Assembly (NCBI GenBank): GCA_016840945.1
Contig: JAEORJ010000204.1
Coordinates: forward strand, 1 to 12,074
DNA: 12,074 bases
DNA from: Candidatus Gerdarchaeota archaeon
GTDB taxonomy: Archaea; Asgardarchaeota; Heimdallarchaeia; JABLTI01
Reading direction: 5' to 3'
In this document: positions 6,944 to 12,074 of the stretch, one piece after another
Numbering within the stretch: the first letter of the stretch is position 1
Layout of the letters: each line of letters begins with the position of its first letter
The notes under the pieces: model-generated
The model's database searches: none
What the model was told of the DNA's origin: nothing
The model's input: only the letters and a program-made list of their open reading frames with translations
Made by a program: the position numbers and the translations under genes

Positions 6944-7750
6944 TTAATTTCCTTTTATCTTATTTCTAATATGAATAATTAAAATCACATATGAAACAAT
7001 CATTGTAACAAATGATAATGGTACAAGTATAAAAGTAATCCAAGTCAATATTTCTAAACCTAATGATGAATTATCCCATGAAGCAAAAAAGACATACATC
7101 ATTAAAAACAATGAGAGAAATGATACTATTAGTGAACCAATGAGGAAAACCCATATAGTTTTATTTTGCTGTTTGAAGGGAACATATCTGAATAACGGAC
7201 TTTTAGAACCTCGAGTAAACAAATAGATAAAAGGAAAACACATTATTATTAACAGATCTTTATCAAATTCGCTTAGAGCTTCCTTCCCAGTTTTGTAATA
7301 TTGCCTAGTTATTGGTTTAACTATACCACCACAATTAATACAATATTTCTGTAACTCAAATGTTTGTTTTTGACAATTATTACATGTAACTAAACTTAAC
7401 CTATCTTTATCAAACCTGTCAAAAAATGATTGTAGATTTACACCACAAAAATCACATATGAATTCTTTTGAACCATTTTTGGGGTAATTACAAATCTTAC
7501 TACAATTTGGACAAAAAATGTAATCCCTTTCTTGGCCTTCTTTTTTATATTCTATTGTTGCTTCTGGATTGAAATCTTCAGAAAAAACTAAAAAATCTCC
7601 ATCCACAATTAAACCCAAAAATGGAGCATTTAATATTAAATCATCCATAGAAACTTTAGTAACTGCTGAAACCCATTTTAGAGTTGGTCTTTGGTGTTGT
7701 TTTACCAATGAAATGATTTCTTGCTGCATGCTATCTGGTAATTCAGACAA
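6944..7750 (-). CDS. Zinc-ribbon membrane protein with N-terminal helical, winged-helix-like segment
   Basis: This 268-residue protein has three parts. Residues 1-60 are helical with a pattern like a winged helix or PCI-type segment (M-Q-Q-E-I-I-S-L-V-K-Q... then a helix around 33-40 and a short strand G-D-F-L-V-F). Residues 78-142 hold four C-x2-C knuckles: Cys80/83, 99/102, 123/126 and 137/140. They are spaced as two treble-clef or ribbon zinc sites. The C-terminal part has two clear membrane helices (about 199-223 and 232-260), perhaps with a re-entrant stretch at 166-180, and ends in a basic tail. The zinc and N-terminal part is likely cytosolic. The start is TTG 7750, because GGGAGGG lies 7 bases upstream at 7758-7764. 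Function unknown. A 214-base gap separates it from the nucleotidyltransferase gene. Confidence 0.75.
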   Translation of the reverse strand: MSELPDSMQQEIISLVKQHQRPTLKWVSAVTKVSMDDLILNAPFLGLIVDGDFLVFSEDFNPEATIEYKKEGQERDYIFCPNCSKICNYPKNGSKEFICDFCGVNLQSFFDRFDKDRLSLVTCNNCQKQTFELQKYCINCGGIVKPITRQYYKTGKEALSEFDKDLLIIMCFPFIYLFTRGSKSPLFRYVPFKQQNKTIWVFLIGSLIVSFLSLFLMMYVFFASWDNSSLGLEILTWITFILVPLSFVTMIVSYVILIIHIRNKIKGN

Positions 7751-7757
7751 AAAATTA

Positions 7758-7764
7758 CCCTCCC
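7758..7764 (-). promoter_or_regulatory. Ribosome binding site of the zinc-ribbon gene (TTG start)
   Basis: GGGAGGG on the minus strand, 7 bases before TTG 7750. It supports the TTG over the internal ATG seven codons downstream. Confidence 0.65.
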
Positions 7765-7943
7765 AAATTATTAATCAACTTTAAAAAAGAAAAACATTTT
7801 GCTAAAAAATTATTAGCGATGCAGTATGTTGATAGAATAAAGGTTCATATCGTCCTAAATGTCATATGGTGATTCTAGATTAATTGATGAAATTAAAAAA
7901 ATATAACTTTAAAATACTTTGTTTTGCAAATAATCAATTAATT

Positions 7944-7980
7944 AAAAAAAAATATTGGATGGATTTAATTAAAATCCATC
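7944..7980 (-). terminator. Hairpin plus T-tract terminator after the duplicated nucleotidyltransferase gene
   Basis: On the minus strand a perfect 9-bp stem GATGGATTT / AAATCCATC (arms 7972-7980 and 7958-7966, 5-base loop) includes the last codons and the stop codon. It is followed by CAATA and nine T residues (7952-7944). This is a textbook intrinsic terminator shape and marks the end of the UvrA-nucleotidyltransferase unit. Confidence 0.7.
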
Positions 7981-9848
7981 ATTATATCATCAACGTTTTG
8001 ATAAGGACTAATATATGCTGGTTGCATCATTTCTTCTGAACTATAGTTTGTAAATCTAAAGGGTGCTGCTGATTGAATGATTAATCCTTTCTTAACAAAA
8101 TCAGTGAGATTTATTGGTAATTGTATATCGCTAAATTTAGTTTTCAAAGTATAATGCGTTTCCTCGTGGTTTTTATTAAGAAATCTTATCAAAGGTCTAG
8201 CGATGATCTCTATCCGTTCATCAAGATATTTTGAGATTTCTTGTATAGCACCTTCGACAGTTTCTTTGTTCTTATTTGGACTAAGTGCTAGTCTTTTGTA
8301 AACACCATCGAAAAATTCGGGATTGAATTCTATTGCTTGTAGAATTACCTCTCTCATTGGTATAGTTTTATTGAGAACTACTTCCATAATTGCTAATCGT
8401 CGTATTGCAGCCATAACAAAGTAGAAACTAAAGAAAGGGTCTTCTTTAACATATAATGCTTTCTCAGCTTTTTTGAGTAAATCTCGAGAGAATTGATAAT
8501 TCAAGAATACATAATCCTCAATATCCGCTGAACCAACATTTTGTACATCTTCATAAAGATCTTTTATTGATTCATCTCGTGTAAAAACTAGTGTACTCTT
8601 GTAGAACCATGAATGAGAAAGACTGCCATCTTTTACTCTTTGAGACCATTTTCTAACTTGATCTCGAGTAAATATATTGCAATCGTAGTAAACATCATTT
8701 TCCAATAGTAATCGAAAGTTACGATGAACTTCGTCATTTGTTACTATAAGAGCATCGATGTCTGATTTTTCCCAAACAGTGTCATAAGAAAGACTACCAC
8801 CAAGGATGAATGATAGGACATAATCATCCTTTTTTGCTTTACTAACTAAATCATCGAGAGCTTTCTGATAATCTCTTTGAACAATCGATCTATCAACATT
8901 ATATGGACCTATATGTATAGGCACTATTTGTTCTGGATCAAATGTAGCATAGTCAAAATGGAATAATCCTTCATTGTATTCTACCAAACCCTTCTTTGTT
9001 AGGTGAACAGGTGAAACTGTATGACGAACTATCCTCCTTCTTTGAAGATACTTCATATCAACTGCGCGTATACCTTTAGGTGAAAAATAATCATTAAGCT
9101 CTGTTTGAGTAGCTATTCCTTCGTTGTTGGAGATAAAATCTAAAACAGGTTTGAAGGTTTCTAGATCTGTTTTAGCCATGTAATCATATATTCGTTTGAT
9201 AGTTGTTTCAAGTAATTCATGTGTTATCTGATTTTGTAATAAATTGAGATAGGTTGCTTGATAAAGCTCAGGTTCAAATTCATTAATCTTTAGTAGCACT
9301 TCTCGAGGTGGATATGTGGAGTTCTTATAGCAAATGAAATAACCAAATTCGCTAATTGCATGCATAAGGTAGTAGAAACTATGAACAAGGTCTTTTTTAA
9401 TGAAGAGAAATTTCTCAGCTTTTTCTAAATCGTACAAAGTAGCAAAGTGATATAATATTTGTATAGCTCCTTTGTCTTGTGTTCCTAGTTTACGATCAAT
9501 GTTGTTGTAGAATTTAGTGAATGTCTCATCTCGAGAAAAGACTAGCTTACTATAAGCTAAAAATTGATGATAGTAAATACTAGCAGATCTACCTTGAACT
9601 CTTCGTTTGAACTCGTTTTCGTTGTAGATAGCAATATCAATAGGTATACCATTCTCAATCAATCTTGTCCATCTATGTTGACCTTCAGCAGTGATTACGT
9701 AGACATTAATATTTGAACCTTCATGAATCTCATCATAAGCAAGACTACCATAGAGTATCAAAGCAAGGACTTTTTTATCTTTTTTAGCTCTTTCAACGAA
9801 TGAAGCTAAGGCAGCATCATATTGCTGCCTAACGTGTGGATCTTCCAT
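7965..9848 (-). CDS. Tandem-duplicated nucleotidyltransferase / helical / winged-helix protein
   Basis: This 627-residue protein consists of two similar halves offset by about 317 residues. Each half has a DNA-polymerase-beta-type nucleotidyltransferase domain, a helical domain (KNTase-C/HEPN-like in style) and a winged-helix-like segment, closing with P-x-x-I-[GS]-P-Y (310-316 and 610-616). Matching landmarks are A-K-K-D (21-24, 338-341), G-S-L-[AS]-Y-D (34-39, 351-356), L-V-F-[ST]-R-D-E (102-108, 420-426), K-A-E-K and R-E-V-[LI]-L. Copy 2 keeps the metal-binding D-I-D (363-365) and a third Asp (389). Copy 1 has N-I-N (46-48), so it is probably inactive, although Asp71 remains. No R-x4-6-H motif of HEPN ribonucleases is seen. 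The substrate is unknown. ATG 9848 is preferred over the upstream GTGs because it aligns with the start of repeat 2 and overlaps the mini-ORF stop (TAATG). Closest well-known types are aminoglycoside-type and MNT nucleotidyltransferases. Confidence 0.85.
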   Translation of the reverse strand: MEDPHVRQQYDAALASFVERAKKDKKVLALILYGSLAYDEIHEGSNINVYVITAEGQHRWTRLIENGIPIDIAIYNENEFKRRVQGRSASIYYHQFLAYSKLVFSRDETFTKFYNNIDRKLGTQDKGAIQILYHFATLYDLEKAEKFLFIKKDLVHSFYYLMHAISEFGYFICYKNSTYPPREVLLKINEFEPELYQATYLNLLQNQITHELLETTIKRIYDYMAKTDLETFKPVLDFISNNEGIATQTELNDYFSPKGIRAVDMKYLQRRRIVRHTVSPVHLTKKGLVEYNEGLFHFDYATFDPEQIVPIHIGPYNVDRSIVQRDYQKALDDLVSKAKKDDYVLSFILGGSLSYDTVWEKSDIDALIVTNDEVHRNFRLLLENDVYYDCNIFTRDQVRKWSQRVKDGSLSHSWFYKSTLVFTRDESIKDLYEDVQNVGSADIEDYVFLNYQFSRDLLKKAEKALYVKEDPFFSFYFVMAAIRRLAIMEVVLNKTIPMREVILQAIEFNPEFFDGVYKRLALSPNKNKETVEGAIQEISKYLDERIEIIARPLIRFLNKNHEETHYTLKTKFSDIQLPINLTDFVKKGLIIQSAAPFRFTNYSSEEMMQPAYISPYQNVDDIMMDFN

Positions 9849-9889
9849 TAACACCACCCTCTGAGAAATCCTGTAATAATATTCAACAT
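9848..9889 (-). CDS. Possible 13-residue mini-ORF between uvrA and the nucleotidyltransferase gene
   Basis: Directly after the uvrA stop comes GGAGG, a 6-base spacer and ATG 9889. The frame codes for M-L-N-I-I-T-G-F-L-R-G-W-C and ends in TAATG, where its stop overlaps the start of the nucleotidyltransferase gene by one base. The ribosome site is the best in the window, and the TAATG junction is a classic translational coupling signal. This suggests that ribosomes load here and re-initiate on the downstream gene, with the peptide itself perhaps unimportant. Alternatively, a one-base sequencing error could hide an N-terminal extension of the nucleotidyltransferase. Confidence 0.4.
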   Translation of the reverse strand: MLNIITGFLRGWC

Positions 9890-9895
9890 GAAATT

Positions 9896-9900
9896 CCTCC
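9896..9900 (-). promoter_or_regulatory. Strong ribosome binding site after the uvrA stop
   Basis: GGAGG (with the preceding stop, TAAGGAGG) on the minus strand, 6 bases before ATG 9889 but 47 bases before the nucleotidyltransferase start. It therefore serves the mini-ORF, not the large gene directly. Confidence 0.65.
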
Positions 9901-11937
9901 TTAGTTATTGACTACTTTTTGAAGAAATTTCCCGGTATAGGATTTCTTGCAATTAATAATATCAGTCAAAGATCCTTGAGCGATAATCTCACCACCTTCT
10001 GCGCCACCTTCAGGACCAAGATCGATGATATAATCTGCAGATTTAATGACATCCAAGTGATGTTCAATAACAATAACTGTGTTACCAGCATCAACTAATC
10101 TATGAATCGTTTTGAGAAGTTTTTGAATATCTTCCATATGGAGGCCAACTGTAGGTTCATCCATAATGTATAAGTTATCTTTGAGTCGCTTCAACTTTCC
10201 TAACTCTTTAGCAAGTTTTATACGTTGACTTTCACCACCGGAGAGTGAAGGAGCTGGTTGACCCAATTTTAGATAACCTAACCCTAAATCCATCAGAGTT
10301 TTAGTTTTATGACGAATCAAACGGTCGTCCCTGAAGAATTGATTTGCTTCTTCAATGGTCATATTTAGAACATCGCCTAGATTCTTTCCATTATATAGTA
10401 TCTCAAGAACTTCATCGTTATATCTAGCACCTTTACATACAGGGCATAACGTTTGGATATTTGGCATATATTGTAATTCTATGCGGACAAATCCTTCACC
10501 GTTACATTCTGAACATCTACCTTCATAGTTGTTATAACTGAATCGTCCATAGGTATATCCTCGTCGTTTAGCTTCAGCTGTTTCAGAGAAAATCTTTCTA
10601 ATTTTATCATAAATGCCAACATAAGTTGCAGGAATAGAACGTGAATGCCTACCAATTGGCGATTGATCGACTATTCTTACATCGACAATATTCTCTACAC
10701 CTTTGATGTCATCATGCTTCCCTGGTAATACTCGAGCATCACGCATATCATGAATTAGCCTATTACCAAGTATGTCTTCGATAAGAGTGCTCTTCCCACT
10801 ACCGGAAACACCAGTAATACAGATAAAGACTCCTAAAGGAAATTCAACATCGATATTCTTGAGATTATTCTCTCGAGCGCCAATAATCTTTAGAGTTTTA
10901 CCATTTGGTTCTCTTGCCTTACCAAGATAAGGTATTTTCTTTTTACCAGTAATATAATGTCCAGTTAAAAAGTTCGGATTCTTTAAGACTTCTTCAAATG
11001 AGCCTTCAGCAACGACTGTACCACCATGAACACCAGGCCCAGGACCAAGTTCAATGATATGGTCTGCATTAGAAATCGTTTCTAGGTCATGTTCTATTAC
11101 TAGAACGGTGTTACCAGTATCTCGTAATCTCTTGAGTATATCAATAATCCTATTGCTATCTCTAACATGTAAACCAATGCTAGGTTCATCTAAAACATAA
11201 AGCATACCCATAAGCTCAGAGCCAAGTTGGGTTGAAAGTTTGATTCTTTGTGCTTCGCCAGCAGACAAGGTTCGAGCTTGCCTATTAAGGCGCAAGTAAT
11301 AGAGTCCAATATCGGCGAGAAGATTTAGTCTCTTCCTCAGTTCAAAAATTACTTGATTACCAGCTCTCTCATTTTCTATAGATAATTTAATAGAATCAAT
11401 GAAAGCAGTTAGTTTGTCGATGAAAAATTCACCTAGTTCATGAATATTACGTTCATTAACTGTCACTAAGAGTCTTTGTTTTATGAGTTTTTGTCCCAAA
11501 CAATCAGGGCAGGTATGTTCAGCCATGAACTTCCGATACCACTCGTATCGTTCACCTTTCTTGCGATCATTTCGATAATATCTATCAAGATAATTCACTA
11601 TACCCAAATATTTCACTTCTTTACCAACATCTCGGTGGCGGTACTTGTTTGGCCAGTCAGGAGGTTCTAAAAGTATGAATTTCTCTTGAGTGCCAAATAA
11701 AATTTGATGTTGAACATCCTCTGGAAGTTCTCCAAATGGAGCATCAAGATTAAAATTCAGGTGTTGACTTAAGCTATACATCCAATATTTAGGATACCAA
11801 GTTAAAGCTCCTTTTGGGATACTTTTCTTTTTATCAACTATAATTAGATATGGCTCTGCCTTAAGTAGAGTACCCATACCTAAACATGTAGGGCAAGAAT
11901 TATCTGGAAGATTAGGTGAAAATCCTCCTGGTAGTAC
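9901..11937 (-). CDS. uvrA: UvrA-family ABC ATPase (excinuclease ABC subunit A), N-terminal part missing
   Basis: UvrA is the damage-sensing ATPase of nucleotide excision repair and hands DNA to UvrB. Positions here count from base 12042. Seen are C-P-T-C (50-53) and C-P-D-C (178-181). The first ABC unit shows signature L-S-A-G-E-A-Q (259-265), Walker B V-L-D-E-P (283-287) and His318. The second shows Walker A G-V-S-G-S-G-K-S-T (411-419), a zinc site (Cys 510, 513, 533, 536), signature L-S-G-G-E-S-Q (600-606), Walker B I-M-D-E-P (626-630) and His661. The first Walker A and any UvrB-binding domain are absent, because the sequence changes to unrelated glycosyltransferase coding just before G-G-F-S-P-N (39-44). 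A canonical UvrA is about 940 residues, so about a quarter to a third is lost. Whether this is canonical UvrA or a short UvrA2-type paralogue cannot be decided without the N-terminus. No uvrB or uvrC is in the window. Confidence 0.9.
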   Translation of the reverse strand, partial: VLPGGFSPNLPDNSCPTCLGMGTLLKAEPYLIIVDKKKSIPKGALTWYPKYWMYSLSQHLNFNLDAPFGELPEDVQHQILFGTQEKFILLEPPDWPNKYRHRDVGKEVKYLGIVNYLDRYYRNDRKKGERYEWYRKFMAEHTCPDCLGQKLIKQRLLVTVNERNIHELGEFFIDKLTAFIDSIKLSIENERAGNQVIFELRKRLNLLADIGLYYLRLNRQARTLSAGEAQRIKLSTQLGSELMGMLYVLDEPSIGLHVRDSNRIIDILKRLRDTGNTVLVIEHDLETISNADHIIELGPGPGVHGGTVVAEGSFEEVLKNPNFLTGHYITGKKKIPYLGKAREPNGKTLKIIGARENNLKNIDVEFPLGVFICITGVSGSGKSTLIEDILGNRLIHDMRDARVLPGKHDDIKGVENIVDVRIVDQSPIGRHSRSIPATYVGIYDKIRKIFSETAEAKRRGYTYGRFSYNNYEGRCSECNGEGFVRIELQYMPNIQTLCPVCKGARYNDEVLEILYNGKNLGDVLNMTIEEANQFFRDDRLIRHKTKTLMDLGLGYLKLGQPAPSLSGGESQRIKLAKELGKLKRLKDNLYIMDEPTVGLHMEDIQKLLKTIHRLVDAGNTVIVIEHHLDVIKSADYIIDLGPEGGAEGGEIIAQGSLTDIINCKKSYTGKFLQKVVNN

Positions 11938-12072
11938 TCTCCAGCCTTTCATACGGGCAGTCGTCACCGCTACCCAGTCGATACCGCCGCCCTCTATCGG
12001 TATATAGCCGCCGATATCTTTGAAACAGGCCGATCTGAACAACTGGCAGGCACCGGAAACATGCTCGATATT
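11938..12072 (-). CDS. Fragment of a family 2 glycosyltransferase, probably foreign sequence
   Basis: The minus-strand frame running in from the right edge reads N-I-E-H-V-S-G-A-C-Q-L-F-R, then C-F-K-D-I-G-G-Y, then G-G-G-I-D-W-V-A-V-T-T-A-R-M-K-G-W-R. This is the acceptor-side region of GT2 glycosyltransferases (E-H-V-S-G-A-C-Q-x-F-R, I-G-G-Y, G-x-D-W, A-R-M-x-G-W). Both ends are incomplete: the left part runs in frame into UvrA, and the right part leaves the window. Base composition is about 55% G+C (74 of 134 bases), against 38% and 33% in the two preceding 60-base blocks. The TTG at 12042 is not a real start, because family sequence continues before it. It is most likely a piece from another genome joined during assembly. 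Confidence 0.8.
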
Positions 12073-12074
12073 GG

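Noticed and set aside
7569..7784. Plus-strand open frame of 71 codons
   Set aside because: Antisense to the start of the zinc-ribbon gene, which has a ribosome site and clear zinc motifs.
7801..7817. GCTAA / TTAGC inverted repeat in the gap before the zinc-ribbon gene
   Set aside because: A five-base stem is expected by chance in AT-rich DNA, and there is no following T-tract or other support.
6384..9848. Reading the nucleotidyltransferase and the DinB-like or zinc-ribbon gene as a toxin-antitoxin pair
   Set aside because: The nucleotidyltransferase is far larger than MNT antitoxins, no HEPN R-x4-6-H motif is visible, and a strong terminator separates it from the downstream genes.
9849..9857. 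GTG starts upstream of ATG 9848 for the duplicated nucleotidyltransferase
   Set aside because: They add only three residues, and the ATG fits both the TAATG overlap and the alignment with the second repeat.
11476..11670. Plus-strand open frame of 64 codons with hydrophobic stretch
   Set aside because: Antisense to the conserved UvrA insertion region; hydrophobicity is a by-product of the reverse frame.

Overview
The window is AT-rich (roughly one third G+C by eye), gene-dense and mostly archaeal in style. Several gene starts have TATA-like boxes about 25 bases upstream and no ribosome binding site, as in leaderless archaeal transcripts. Others have Shine-Dalgarno sites of the GAGGTG or GGGAGG type. 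The mix of a flavodoxin-ferredoxin (EFR1-type) protein, a 2H phosphoesterase, a zinc-ribbon membrane protein, oligopeptidase B, MsrA and UvrA would fit a lineage such as the Asgard (Promethearchaeati) archaea. That placement is inference from style and gene content, not from a marker gene.

Left part (1-1913, plus strand): a 5'-truncated 2H phosphoesterase of the 2'-5' RNA ligase family, a flavodoxin plus two [4Fe-4S] ferredoxin protein, and an unrecognised 172-residue protein. They are 53 bases apart and probably form one transcript. Next to them (2004-4052, minus strand) is a full-length oligopeptidase B, with a leaderless-type promoter and a hairpin/oligo-T terminator overlapping its stop codon.

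Middle part (4230-6334, plus strand): MsrA (peptide methionine sulfoxide reductase) with a non-ATG start. It is followed by an alpha/beta-hydrolase-fold protein that has Cys at the nucleophile position but no C-terminal His, and by a small SnoaL/NTF2-like protein.

Right part (6384-12074, minus strand, read right to left): a UvrA-family ABC ATPase missing its N-terminal part, a possible 13-codon mini-ORF, a 627-residue protein built as a tandem duplication of nucleotidyltransferase plus helical plus winged-helix-like modules, a zinc-ribbon membrane protein, and a DinB-like protein. UvrA, the mini-ORF and the duplicated nucleotidyltransferase are packed tightly enough to be co-transcribed and translationally coupled. 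A hairpin terminator ends that unit.

The last ~135 bases (about 11938-12074) do not belong with the rest. They are about 55% G+C, against 33-38% just to the left, and encode part of a family 2 glycosyltransferase fused in frame to the middle of UvrA. This is most simply an assembly chimera. The most unusual biological content is the tandem nucleotidyltransferase, whose first copy has lost two metal-binding aspartates (N-I-N instead of D-I-D), and the mini-ORF in front of it. I see no CRISPR array, tRNA, rRNA or insertion sequence, and no gene-free stretch longer than 300 bases.
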